Positions 17,312-25,827 of a stretch of DNA of 64,000 nucleotides are shown here, in pieces. A program made the translations under genes and the position numbers. The stretch is from an uncultured Eubacteriales bacterium (GTDB taxonomy: Bacteria; Bacillota; Clostridia; Tissierellales; Peptoniphilaceae): assembly GCA_900540185.1 (NCBI GenBank), contig UQFH01000006.1, positions 1 through 64,000 on the forward strand, read 5' to 3'. The notes beneath the pieces were generated by a model. It was not told the origin of the DNA, made no database searches, and saw only the letters and a program-made list of their open reading frames with translations. The stretch's first letter is position 1. The number at the start of each line of letters is the position of its first letter.

Positions 17312-18617
17312 CTTTTAATTCCCTTACAAGTTCTTTAAAATAATCTCCTCTTTCTTCGTAGCCTTTAAACTCATCAAAGCTTGACGCGCCCGGGCTAAGA
17401 AGAACAGTATCTCCCGGCTCTGAAATTTCCACCGCTTTTGTAAATGCATCTATTAATTTGTCCGCCATAAAATAGTTCATAACTTCCAGTTTATCAGCAG
17501 TTTCTTTAAGTTTTCCATTTATATCGCCGAAGAAAATCATACTTTTAACTTTTTCCCCGCCAAGTTTTATCAAATCCGTAAAATCTGTCTTTTTATCAAA
17601 ACCGCCGAGAAGAAGTGTTGTGTTTTCCGGCGTGCTCATTATAGCCGAAACTGTCGCAGACGGATTTGTAGCTTTTGAGTCGTCAATAAATGTTACTCCG
17701 CTTACCTCATCGACAAATTCGACTCGGTGATAATCAAGTCTAAAAGTACCCAGAAAATCATCGAGCATTTCGTCCGTGAGTTCGTAAAAGCTTGCAGCCA
17801 AAACCGCAGCCATAAAGTTTATAATATTGTGCTTTTCTTTATATCTGAGCTTTAAAATCGGAACTCTTTTTTTGAAATCATTTATATCAAAAACGACGTC
17901 GTCGCCGTCCAAATATGCATTCATGCCTTCCTTTTTGTCAAGAGAGAGTTTGTATATATCTGCATCTGTGTGAATTTCCGATTCGTTAATGTGATCCGCA
18001 CTTATTATAATTGCATCTCCCGGACGTTGATTTTTGAAGATTTTGTACTTTGCCTTTTTGTAATTTTCAAAACTTCCGTGCCAATCGAGATGATCTTCTT
18101 CAATATTTAACAAAACTGCAACTCTCGGCCTGAACGTGTCGGTGTTTTCAAGTTGAAAACTCGAAAGTTCGAACACATAAATATCGTCCCTGTCTCTGTC
18201 CATGTCATTACTAAAAATTGTCATTCCGATATTTCCGGCGAGCACAGGTTCTCTTTTTTTCAAAAGTTCATACACCATCTCTGTCGTAGTTGTTTTTCCG
18301 TTTGTGCCCGTTATCGCAATTATATTTTTCGGCTTAAATTCCATATAAAAGAATTCAACGTCTGAAATCACGCGAATACCCTTTGATTTAAAATATTTTA
18401 TATGCGGCTCATAAGGAGGTATTCCCGGGCTTTTTACAACAAGGTCGATCGAACGATCTGTAATCGGTTCGTCGTCTTTGTATGTCGTTATCCCCAAAAC
18501 TTCATATCTTAAAAGAACTTCTTCTTTTTTGTCATAAACGCAGTACGGTCTATCTTTTTTTGTAAGATAGTCCGTGATACTTTGTCCCGTTTTTTGTAAA
18601 CCCATAACCAGAATCAT
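17289..18617 (-). CDS. murD: UDP-N-acetylmuramoyl-L-alanine:D-glutamate ligase MurD
   Basis: Cytoplasmic Mur ligase that adds D-Glu to UDP-MurNAc-L-Ala. It has 442 residues. The P-loop is ITGTNGKTTTTEMV near residue 103, the central domain has NIEEDHLDWHGSFENY, and the C-terminal domain begins at about 300 with FIDDSKATNPSATVSA. Its start overlaps mraY by 4 bases. murE, murF and murC are not in this cluster. Confidence 0.97.
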   Translation of the reverse strand: MILVMGLQKTGQSITDYLTKKDRPYCVYDKKEEVLLRYEVLGITTYKDDEPITDRSIDLVVKSPGIPPYEPHIKYFKSKGIRVISDVEFFYMEFKPKNIIAITGTNGKTTTTEMVYELLKKREPVLAGNIGMTIFSNDMDRDRDDIYVFELSSFQLENTDTFRPRVAVLLNIEEDHLDWHGSFENYKKAKYKIFKNQRPGDAIIISADHINESEIHTDADIYKLSLDKKEGMNAYLDGDDVVFDINDFKKRVPILKLRYKEKHNIINFMAAVLAASFYELTDEMLDDFLGTFRLDYHRVEFVDEVSGVTFIDDSKATNPSATVSAIMSTPENTTLLLGGFDKKTDFTDLIKLGGEKVKSMIFFGDINGKLKETADKLEVMNYFMADKLIDAFTKAVEISEPGDTVLLSPGASSFDEFKGYEERGDYFKELVRELKDGTIKRI

Positions 18618-19600
18618 AATATACCGTTCCTTGTAAAAATAATATAAATTACTGCAATAACAAAAGTTATTATTACAAATGCCGTGACTATATCTTTCTC
18701 ATGATGTCCCTTCATTTCAAAGTGATGGTGAATCGGTGCCATCTTGAAAAATCTCTTTCCCGTTTTTTTGAAATATAAAACTTGAATTATTACAGAAAGT
18801 GTTTCAATTACATAAACCAATCCAAGTATAACAAGATGAATCGGTTGCTTCATAAGCATAAATGCCGTCGCCAAATATCCTCCAAGAAATAGAGAACCCG
18901 TGTCTCCCATAAAAACTTTTGCAGGATATATATTGTAAACCAAAAATCCAAGGAGCGCCCCTGAAAGAATGTGCGACATATACTCCACTTCAAACTGCGG
19001 CATATGACGCGACACAATTCCAAGAGCCACAAGCACAACTGCACTTACTCCGCCGCATAATCCGTCGAGTCCGTCAGTCAAATTGACCGCATTTGTTGAA
19101 CCCGTTATAACTAAAATCATAAACGGAAAATAAAATATCCCGATATCAACTGTTTTTTTCATAAACGGAATATATATATCCGTGTCGAATTTGAGTACAA
19201 ATCTCGCATAAAGAGTCATTGCAAATGAGAATACTATTTGTAGAACGAGTTTTTGTTTTGCGGTTAGCCCCAAATTGTTTTTCTTCGCAATCTTTTCGTA
19301 GTCGTCCAAAAAACCGATTCCTGCGAAAAGTAGCGGCGCAACCAATAGAAATATCGCAACTTTAATATCGCATTCTTTAAATATCATAAAAACAATCGAT
19401 AAAATCACATAGGCGGCAATAAAAAATATTCCGCCCATCGTAGGAGTTCCCGCCTTCACATAGTGACTCTTCGGTCCCTCTTCTCTTATCTCCTGTCCCA
19501 TTTTCAGTTTTCTCAAATAAGCAACAGTCCATTCACCCAAAAATACAGATACAACAAATGCTGCTATAAGATAAAAATAATCCATTCTATTCCTCTTCAA
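18614..19600 (-). CDS. mraY: phospho-MurNAc-pentapeptide transferase MraY
   Basis: Polytopic membrane enzyme that transfers phospho-MurNAc-pentapeptide to undecaprenyl phosphate, giving lipid I. It has 328 residues and about ten helices. Signature regions are GTPTMGGIFF, FLDDYEKI (Asp-Asp pair), NAVNLTDGLDGL, FMGDTGSLFLGG and APIHHHFEMKG. The start overlaps the end of the PBP gene by 14 bases. Confidence 0.97.
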   Translation of the reverse strand: MKRNRMDYFYLIAAFVVSVFLGEWTVAYLRKLKMGQEIREEGPKSHYVKAGTPTMGGIFFIAAYVILSIVFMIFKECDIKVAIFLLVAPLLFAGIGFLDDYEKIAKKNNLGLTAKQKLVLQIVFSFAMTLYARFVLKFDTDIYIPFMKKTVDIGIFYFPFMILVITGSTNAVNLTDGLDGLCGGVSAVVLVALGIVSRHMPQFEVEYMSHILSGALLGFLVYNIYPAKVFMGDTGSLFLGGYLATAFMLMKQPIHLVILGLVYVIETLSVIIQVLYFKKTGKRFFKMAPIHHHFEMKGHHEKDIVTAFVIITFVIAVIYIIFTRNGIL

Positions 19601-21797
19601 ATACTAAATCTATTCTCATGTCATCTTTAATTTCACTTCCCGGCTCAGCAGTTTGTTTTACGCACTTGCCCTTGCCTGAAGTATTAATCTTTATTCCACG
19701 ACTCTTTGCCAATTCCTTCGCTTCGTCAATAGTGAGTCCCTTAAAATTCGGAACTTCTTCCTCAGGTTTTAAATTTTTAACCTCGATAAGCACTATATCG
19801 TCTTTAGCGATATACGAACCTACCGCCGGATTGACTTCTTCTACAATTGAATTTTCTTTAATGTCGTCTTGGTCAAGTCTAAATTTAACTTTGCTTTCAT
19901 TTAAAAGCTTTGCTGCATCTTTAAGACTCATGCCCATAATGTCCGGAACCGAAAGCACTTCTTCCTTTTCTTCAGTTGTTTCTGTGCTTGGCTTTATTCC
20001 CAAAATCGGGAAAATGTCTGACATAATCCTCGAGCTGACAGGTCCGGCAATCGTTCCTCCGTAAGGAATCCCATTTCCCGGTTCCTCAACGGAAACAAAA
20101 ACCAAAACTTTCGGGTCATCAATCGGTGCAACACCCACAAATGAAGCAATATATTTATCCTTTAAATATTTTCCTTTGTCCGGAACCATAGCCGTTCCCG
20201 ATTTGCCGCCGACTCTGAAGCCCTCAACACGTCCAAGTTTATTGTTTTCATTTACTGTCACTTCCATAATTTCCCTCATCTTGTCAGATGTTCTCTTGGA
20301 AATAACTTTTCTTCTGATTTCCACAGGAAATCTTTTTATAACTTCTCCGTTTGAGCGAATTTCTTTCACAATTCTCGGTTTTAAGAGATATCCTCCGTTA
20401 ACGGCAGCTGCCATCGCCATACAAGTTTGTATATTTGTGCTCGCAATTCCTTGTCCATAGCTTACTGTTGCAAGTGTTGCCGGTGTCATATCTAAAACAG
20501 TTTGCGGTATAATACCGCTTTGTTCACCGTTCAAATCAACGCCGCTCTTTTCTCCAAAGCCATACGCTTTTATATACTTAAGAAATTTTTCACGTCCAAG
20601 TTTTCTTGCGATTTGTATAAATGCAACGTTACAGCTTTCGGAATATGCATGCGTGATGTCAAGTTTCCCGTGCGGATTTTGCCACCTAACACATCTTAAC
20701 ACAATTCCCGGAATATCAGTAACGGCACCATTACAATAAAGGTCTGTAGAATCGTCTGCAAGTCCTTCTTCTATTGCCGCAGATAAAGTGACCGTCTTAA
20801 AAGTGGAGCCCGGCTCATAAAGAACATTCACATTTAAATTGTTCCAATTCTTTTGCCACTCCCCGATCATTTCATCATTAGTTTTATCTTTCCACTCTTC
20901 CGCCTGCGCTTCATCTCTTGGAGCTCGCGGATTGTTATTGTCATATTTATTTGTGTCGGTCATCGCAAGAATGTCCCCGTTCGTCGGGTCCATAACAATT
21001 ACTGAAACACTCTTAGCATTGTTTTCTTCTTTCGCTCTTAATGCTTCTCTGTCCGCAATTCGTTGAATTTTATCCGAAACTGTTAAAATGACGTCCCCTC
21101 TTCCGTCGCCGCCAAATGTCTTTACTTCCGAAAACGGCAATATCTTGTTATACATGTCCGTCATCTTTATAACCCTTTGCGGTTCACCGAAAAGGCTGTC
21201 GTTCATCGTGAGTTCAACTCCGGAAAGACCGTTTTGGTCAATGTCCGTAAAACCTAAAATATGGTCATACATAAATCCGTCCGGATAAAAGCGTCTTTCT
21301 CTTTCCTCTATTTCAAGACCTTTCGTATCAAAGTCTTCCAAATTTCTTATTTCTTCTACATTTGTTTCCGGCGCCCATTGAACAATTTTAGTTCTTTTTT
21401 CGCCTTCAAGAATTTTTAAAATGTCTTCCGTGTCCAAATCAAAAACTTCAGCAACTTCCTGAACAAATTTTTCCTTGTTCTTGTTTCCGCCGGAGCCGTC
21501 CTCTGCAGTTCCCTTGTAAGTATTTGGATTTAGCCAAACTGTGTATGCTGGAATATTAAAAGCAAGTCTGGTTCCTTCCGAATCCAAAATTTCCCCACGA
21601 GTATTATTTATACTGTAGCTTTTTGTCCATTGGGAAAGTGCATCTTTTTTTAATGCCGCCCCTTTTATGATAGCAACATCAAAAAGTTTAAACAAAACAT
21701 ATATAGCTAATAAAGAAATTCCAAAAACCACAAACAAAACTCTACCGTTTCTAAGTTTGTTTGTTTTTTTAATCCTTTTATTTCTTTTATTCTTCAT
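19587..21797 (-). CDS. class B penicillin-binding protein with two PASTA domains
   Basis: Septal transpeptidase of the SpoVD/PBP2B type, 736 residues. It has a basic N-terminus and one membrane helix (about 19-40), a dimerisation/pedestal domain, then the transpeptidase domain with catalytic Ser331 in STFK, the SCN motif at 388-390 and KSGT at 532-535. Two C-terminal PASTA domains (about 613-674 and 675-736) bind uncrosslinked muropeptide. It lies between ftsL and mraY, the position of spoVD/pbpB. With no sporulation genes nearby, the vegetative division role is more likely. Its start overlaps the stop of ftsL. Confidence 0.95.
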   Translation of the reverse strand: MKNKRNKRIKKTNKLRNGRVLFVVFGISLLAIYVLFKLFDVAIIKGAALKKDALSQWTKSYSINNTRGEILDSEGTRLAFNIPAYTVWLNPNTYKGTAEDGSGGNKNKEKFVQEVAEVFDLDTEDILKILEGEKRTKIVQWAPETNVEEIRNLEDFDTKGLEIEERERRFYPDGFMYDHILGFTDIDQNGLSGVELTMNDSLFGEPQRVIKMTDMYNKILPFSEVKTFGGDGRGDVILTVSDKIQRIADREALRAKEENNAKSVSVIVMDPTNGDILAMTDTNKYDNNNPRAPRDEAQAEEWKDKTNDEMIGEWQKNWNNLNVNVLYEPGSTFKTVTLSAAIEEGLADDSTDLYCNGAVTDIPGIVLRCVRWQNPHGKLDITHAYSESCNVAFIQIARKLGREKFLKYIKAYGFGEKSGVDLNGEQSGIIPQTVLDMTPATLATVSYGQGIASTNIQTCMAMAAAVNGGYLLKPRIVKEIRSNGEVIKRFPVEIRRKVISKRTSDKMREIMEVTVNENNKLGRVEGFRVGGKSGTAMVPDKGKYLKDKYIASFVGVAPIDDPKVLVFVSVEEPGNGIPYGGTIAGPVSSRIMSDIFPILGIKPSTETTEEKEEVLSVPDIMGMSLKDAAKLLNESKVKFRLDQDDIKENSIVEEVNPAVGSYIAKDDIVLIEVKNLKPEEEVPNFKGLTIDEAKELAKSRGIKINTSGKGKCVKQTAEPGSEIKDDMRIDLVFEEE

Positions 21798-22228
21798 TAT
21801 CTGAATAATGCTCCAAAGATTGTATCAAAAGTCTTCTTTTTTACTAAAACTTTTTCTTGTGTTTCTTGTGAATTTATATAAATCTTGTCTTTTTCTCCCG
21901 GATAAATCATTCCAAGAAGAGTTTGAGCTTGTTCTTCGACCAATTTTGAGGAACAAATTTTTTCAAGCTTTGCTTCTTTCAAATCAATTTCCTTTTGAAC
22001 TGTGGCAATATTTGTTTTTATGTGATTTACTTCGGATTGCAATTTTGATACTCCGGCTCTGCCGTTTATATAAGAAAACGCAAAGGAAATAATCACAAAT
22101 AATGCAAGTGAAGCATCTCTCATCAACTTTCTTTTAAGCGCTTTTTCGTTCTTCTTTTTTACTGCAAAAGCCTTTTTGCGCTTTGAATCCAAATCTTCAT
22201 TTTTAATTTCATATGCTAAATTTGTCAT
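21797..22228 (-). CDS. ftsL: FtsL-like cell division protein
   Basis: 143-residue bitopic protein with a strongly basic cytoplasmic part (residues 15-38), one membrane helix (about 39-57) and a heptad-rich extracellular coiled coil (about 60-95). This matches FtsL by size, topology and location between rsmH and the PBP gene; sequence conservation in this family is weak. It should form a complex with FtsQ and an FtsB/DivIC-like partner that is not in the window. Confidence 0.8.
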   Translation of the reverse strand: MTNLAYEIKNEDLDSKRKKAFAVKKKNEKALKRKLMRDASLALFVIISFAFSYINGRAGVSKLQSEVNHIKTNIATVQKEIDLKEAKLEKICSSKLVEEQAQTLLGMIYPGEKDKIYINSQETQEKVLVKKKTFDTIFGALFR

Positions 22229-22237
22229 ATTTCCTCC

Positions 22238-23170
22238 TTATATTTTTTCTATTATTCTGAGCTTCGCACTGTGAGCTCTACTGTTTTCCTTAAGTTCATT
22301 TTTAGAAGCTGTTATCGGCTTTCTCGTAATAACATTCCCCGTTTTTTCTTTGTCGCATGTGCAAACGGGTTGCTTCGGATCGCAGATACAATCGAGTTCG
22401 TAATATCTGAATGCGTTTTTTACGATTCTGTCTTCGAGCGAATGAAACGATATGATTGCAAGTCGTCCACCGCTTTTTAAAAGAAAGAACGCATCCTCTA
22501 TTGCCGATTGAAGTGCATTTAATTCATCATTTACTTCAATTCTAAGAGCTTGATAAATTCTTAAAAGCGACTTCGTCTTTTTGTCCGGTGCTCCAAAAAC
22601 CGATTTTTTTATTATGTCATTTAATTGATTTGTGCTTGTGATTCTTCCGTTTAATCTTTCTTCTACAATATTTTGAGCGATCTTTTTTGAAAATCTTTCT
22701 TCGCCGTATTCAAAGAAAATTTTTGTAAGATCTTCAAGACTGTACTCATTTACGATTTCTTCAGCTGTGAGAGACTGTCTTCTGTCCATTCTCATATCGA
22801 GTGGAGCGTCATCCCTAATTGTAAACCCTCTTGATTTTTCGTCAATTTGATATGAACTTACTCCGATATCAAGCATTATTCCGTCAAATCCGAATAATCC
22901 ATATGGCATCAAAAGTTCTTTCATGTTTTTGAAATTGCCTCTTATAAAAGTTGTCTTATCTACATACTCTTTAAGTTTCTTCTTTGCCGCCCTAAGAGCA
23001 TCCTCATCTTGGTCGATGCAGACAAGACGACCCGTTGTAAGTCTTTTTGCAATTTCATAACTATGTCCGCCACCGCCGACAGTTCCGTCCAAATATAATC
23101 CGTCAGGCTTTATGTTTAAACCGTCAATCGTCTCATTTAAGAGTACACTTTTGTGGCTAAATGTCTCCAT
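22238..23170 (-). CDS. rsmH: 16S rRNA (cytosine-1402-N4)-methyltransferase RsmH
   Basis: SAM-dependent methyltransferase of C1402 in 16S rRNA. It has 310 residues from METFSHKSVLLNETIDGL. This ATG has GGAGGTGG a few bases upstream. The frame is open for a further 83 codons upstream, but that part lies over mraZ and is not family sequence. The SAM site is DGTVGGGGHS near residue 30; HSLEDRIVK and the C-terminal NSRAHSAKLRIIEKI are typical. It overlaps mraZ by 14 bases. Confidence 0.96.
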   Translation of the reverse strand: METFSHKSVLLNETIDGLNIKPDGLYLDGTVGGGGHSYEIAKRLTTGRLVCIDQDEDALRAAKKKLKEYVDKTTFIRGNFKNMKELLMPYGLFGFDGIMLDIGVSSYQIDEKSRGFTIRDDAPLDMRMDRRQSLTAEEIVNEYSLEDLTKIFFEYGEERFSKKIAQNIVEERLNGRITSTNQLNDIIKKSVFGAPDKKTKSLLRIYQALRIEVNDELNALQSAIEDAFFLLKSGGRLAIISFHSLEDRIVKNAFRYYELDCICDPKQPVCTCDKEKTGNVITRKPITASKNELKENSRAHSAKLRIIEKI

Positions 23171-23642
23171 CAAGACCACCTCCGAAATTAAACTTTTCCA
23201 TAACTTCTTCAAGTGCGTCTTCGCTGTCTTCAAAATCGTTGTAATCTTCGTATCTTTCCTTGGACCATATTTCAACTCTGTTTGCAAGTCCAAGTAAAAT
23301 AACATCTTTGTCAAGTCCGGCATATTCTCGCAGCTTTGCCGGAATAAGTATTCTTCCCTGTTTGTCCGTTGTAACGTCTGCAGCCATTGAGAAGAAGCTT
23401 CTTTGCAAACGTCTTGCATCTTTTTTGGAGAGTGGAAGCGATGAAATATGATTTTGGAATTTTATCCAATTTTCTTCATTATACGCAAATAAACAGTGAT
23501 CAAGTCCTATTGTTACAAAGAACCTTTCACCGAGCGAGCTTCTCAGCTTTGACGGAATTATAAGTCTGCCTTTTCCGTCAACAGTGTGTTCATATGAGCC
23601 CAACATGCTATTTTCAATTGAAGCAAAATCTAAATCAGCCAT
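23157..23642 (-). CDS. mraZ: transcriptional regulator MraZ
   Basis: AbrB-fold DNA-binding protein that controls the dcw operon. Two SpoVT-AbrB half-domains are present: SYEHTVDGKGRLIIPSKLR and VTTDKQGRILIPAKLREYAG. The ATG at 23640-23642 gives 161 residues and has GTGGAG almost abutting it. The ATG at 23604-23606 (MLGSYEH) matches the usual family N-terminus better but has no visible ribosome site, so the start is uncertain. A GTG at 23660 lies inside the operator repeats and is unlikely. C-terminal tail is acidic. Confidence 0.92.
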   Translation of the reverse strand: MADLDFASIENSMLGSYEHTVDGKGRLIIPSKLRSSLGERFFVTIGLDHCLFAYNEENWIKFQNHISSLPLSKKDARRLQRSFFSMAADVTTDKQGRILIPAKLREYAGLDKDVILLGLANRVEIWSKERYEDYNDFEDSEDALEEVMEKFNFGGGLDGDI

Positions 23643-23682
23643 ATCTCCACTTAGTGCCACTTGGCACCACTTCCCTCCACTT
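23641..23682 (-). promoter_or_regulatory. MraZ operator: four GTGG repeats, 10-bp period
   Basis: On the minus strand four direct repeats GTGGAGGGAA, GTGGTGCCAA, GTGGCACTAA and GTGGAGATAT follow each other with an exact 10-bp period, each preceded by AA. MraZ proteins bind short direct repeats (GTGGG-type boxes) spaced by one helical turn upstream of their own gene. The last repeat overlaps the ribosome site and start of mraZ, so bound MraZ would repress its own operon. Confidence 0.85.
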
Positions 23683-23751
23683 ACTTATATTTTACCGTAA
23701 AGAATGGCGATTTACCACTAATTATTACCGTTTTATGACAATAAAAAAAAG

Positions 23752-23786
23752 TAATAAAAAAAACGGGCATTATAACCCCGTTTTTA
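23752..23786 (-). terminator. terminator after deoC
   Basis: AACGGGG and GCCCGTT form a stem (one G-U) followed on the minus strand by eight T. It ends the hflX-deoC transcript and lies upstream of the mraZ promoter region. Confidence 0.85.
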
Positions 23787-23798
23787 TCCTATTACTTC

Positions 23799-24443
23799 CT
23801 AATTTTGCGTAAGTATTGAACTTGATTTGCTTGCTCCAATTCTTGTTGCTCCGGCTTCAATTAGATCCATTGCGAACTTTTTATCTCTTATTCCACCTGC
23901 GGCTTTTATCCCGCATTCCCCACTTACAACACTTTTTATAAGCAATATGTCATGAACCGATGCACCTCTTGTTGAAAAACCTGTTGAAGTTTTAACAAAA
24001 TCCGCCCCCGATTCCATAACAATCTTTGATGCCGAAAGAATTTCTTCATCTGTTAAAAGTGCAGTTTCGATTATGCACTTTAAAACCCTTTCTCCGCAAA
24101 CTTTTTTTATATTCTTAATTTCATTTAGAACATATTCCGTATCACCCTGAATAAGTTTTCCCACATTTATTACCATGTCAATTTCATCCGCACCGTTTTC
24201 GATTGCATCTTTTGTTTCAAAAACTTTTGTCTCAGTTGTATTTTGTCCGAGCGGAAAACCGACGACCGTGCAAACCTCAACATCGCTGTCTTTTAAGAGT
24301 TCGTGAGACAATTTTACAAACGATGGATTTACGCAAACGCTTTTAACATTCAGCTTTTTCGCTTCATCCACAAGTTTTATTATATCACTTTCAACAGCAT
24401 TCGGATTCAAATTCGTGTGATCAAAATATTTACTTAGTTCCAT
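23799..24443 (-). CDS. deoC: deoxyribose-phosphate aldolase
   Basis: Class I aldolase that splits 2-deoxyribose-5-phosphate to glyceraldehyde-3-phosphate and acetaldehyde in nucleoside breakdown. It has 214 residues from MELSKYFDHTNLNP, the family N-terminus; GGAGAAGG lies upstream. Schiff-base Lys is in FVKTSTGFSTRGAS near residue 150, and AAGGIRDKKFAMDLIEAGATRIG binds phosphate. It overlaps the upstream membrane-protein gene by 14 bases. No deoA, deoD or pdp is nearby. Confidence 0.95.
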   Translation of the reverse strand: MELSKYFDHTNLNPNAVESDIIKLVDEAKKLNVKSVCVNPSFVKLSHELLKDSDVEVCTVVGFPLGQNTTETKVFETKDAIENGADEIDMVINVGKLIQGDTEYVLNEIKNIKKVCGERVLKCIIETALLTDEEILSASKIVMESGADFVKTSTGFSTRGASVHDILLIKSVVSGECGIKAAGGIRDKKFAMDLIEAGATRIGASKSSSILTQN

Positions 24444-25092
24444 AAGAAGCCTTCTCCTCTCTTTTTGAAAAAAATCTAAAACATAGAACTGCAACCAAGA
24501 CTATAATGAAATAAACAATTATAGTCATCATCGATATCGAATAAAATATTTTCTCCGGCAACAAATTAATCATTAGAGAATATCTCGGGTCCATGAGCCA
24601 AAGATCATTAGAAAATAAAACCTTATGAAATGTTGTCCAAAACTTTTCAAAATTTATAATCGCCGGTGCAAAAATTAAAACCGGGAAAACTATAAACAAA
24701 TACCATCTTCTCGAAATATCGATTGATGAAATACACTTTTTATTTTTAATTATAATAAACGCCGCCGCAAAAAAGCTTAAAATACAAACAATTCTTACCA
24801 TTCGAAAAAGCCTATAGACATCTTTCATGTGGCTGACCTCATCTTCGCTATAGACCGAATCAATCAAACTCGAATCTTCTCTCGTATTAAAAAGATATCC
24901 CTTAAGTCTGTCTATTTCCCCAAGATACTCCTCTTCGGTAAATCCGCTGAATTCCTTTATATTTTCATCGCTCCTGTAAACAGATTTATAAATTCTTTTG
25001 TTAAACGACGAAACGAGTACGGAAAAAATCAGTGCAAATATAAATATTAAAAATATAAGCCCGTACGTAACGGGCTTTAGTTTAGTTTTCAT
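24430..25092 (-). CDS. TIGR01906/DUF1461 membrane protein, Lit-like
   Basis: 220-residue membrane protein with four predicted helices (about 9-29, 95-115, 130-148, 185-208). It matches the TIGR01906/DUF1461 family: FTEEEYLGEIDRLKGYLF, SHMKDVYRLF, and FWTTFHKVLFSNDLWLMDPR followed by LLPEKIFY. The lipoprotein intramolecular transacylase Lit of enterococci, which turns diacyl lipoproteins into the lyso form, belongs to this family, with conserved His residues of the HM.DV and FH motifs. Whether this protein has that activity is inference. It sits between yebC and deoC; a terminator-like hairpin lies within its first codons. Confidence 0.75.
   Translation of the reverse strand: MKTKLKPVTYGLIFLIFIFALIFSVLVSSFNKRIYKSVYRSDENIKEFSGFTEEEYLGEIDRLKGYLFNTREDSSLIDSVYSEDEVSHMKDVYRLFRMVRIVCILSFFAAAFIIIKNKKCISSIDISRRWYLFIVFPVLIFAPAIINFEKFWTTFHKVLFSNDLWLMDPRYSLMINLLPEKIFYSISMMTIIVYFIIVLVAVLCFRFFSKREEKASYGTK
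25047..25077 (-). terminator. terminator-like hairpin inside the start of the Lit-like gene
   Basis: AAGCCCGT-TACGT-ACGGGCTT is a perfect 8-bp stem on the minus strand, followed by ATATTTTTAA. It begins 15 bases into the DUF1461 coding sequence (codons 6-12) and 20 bases after the yebC stop. It may lower transcription or translation of the last two genes of the operon. Confidence 0.5.
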
Positions 25093-25097
25093 ATTTA

Positions 25098-25826
25098 TTA
25101 ATCAGCCAAATTGTGATAAACTTCTTGAACGTCATCGAGTTCTTCAAGCGAATCTATGAGTCTTTCGATCTTTGCACGCTTTTCTTCTTCAACTTCAATT
25201 TCCGTGTCCGGAATGAATGTAACTTCAGATGCAGCAATTGCATAGCCTTTGTTTTCAAGGGCAGTCTTTACAGCGTCATAGTCTTTTGGATCTGTATATA
25301 TTTCAATAACATCGTCTTCAGCTTGAACATCTTCTGCGCCGGCATCAATTGCTTCCAGCATAATTTCGTCAACATCAATCGGATTATCTTCATCTTGTTC
25401 AATTGCAATATAGCCCTTCATATTAAACATATATGAAACAGAACCGGTTGTTCCTAGATTTCCGCCGCATTTATCAAAAACGTGACGTACATCTGCTGCT
25501 GTTCTATTTCTGTTGTCGGTCAAACAGTGTGCCATAATTGCAACCCCTTCTCCGCCATATCCTTCATAAGTTATTTCTTCATAGCTTACACCGTCGAGTT
25601 CCCCAGCACCTTTTTTAACAGCTCTGTCAATGTTATCTGCAGGCATGTTTACAGCTTTAGCTTTATCTATTGCAGCCTTTAGTGAAGGGTTGAAATCAGG
25701 ATTTGAACCCCCTTCTTTAACAGCAACCATTATATATTTCGCGATTTTTGTAAAAGCTTGTGCTCTTTTTGCGTCTTCTTTACCTTTTTTGTTTTTAATA
25801 TTGTTCCATTTTGAATGTCCTGACAT
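25098..25826 (-). CDS. yebC: YebC/PmpR family protein
   Basis: 242-residue member of the YebC family, first described as DNA-binding regulators; some members are now implicated in translation of proline stretches. The start is MSGHSKWNNIKNKKGKED, the invariant family N-terminus, with GAGAGGAAG upstream. Domain 1 (about 1-75) and the GYGGEGVAIMAHCLTDNRNRT signature follow. Its ribosome site lies within the last codons of nadE, from which it is separated by one base. Confidence 0.95.
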   Translation of the reverse strand: MSGHSKWNNIKNKKGKEDAKRAQAFTKIAKYIMVAVKEGGSNPDFNPSLKAAIDKAKAVNMPADNIDRAVKKGAGELDGVSYEEITYEGYGGEGVAIMAHCLTDNRNRTAADVRHVFDKCGGNLGTTGSVSYMFNMKGYIAIEQDEDNPIDVDEIMLEAIDAGAEDVQAEDDVIEIYTDPKDYDAVKTALENKGYAIAASEVTFIPDTEIEVEEEKRAKIERLIDSLEELDDVQEVYHNLAD

Positions 25827-25827
25827 A

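Noticed and set aside
22238..23419. 83-codon N-terminal extension of RsmH
   Set aside because: The extra part overlaps mraZ in another frame, is not similar to RsmH, and a strong ribosome site precedes the internal ATG.
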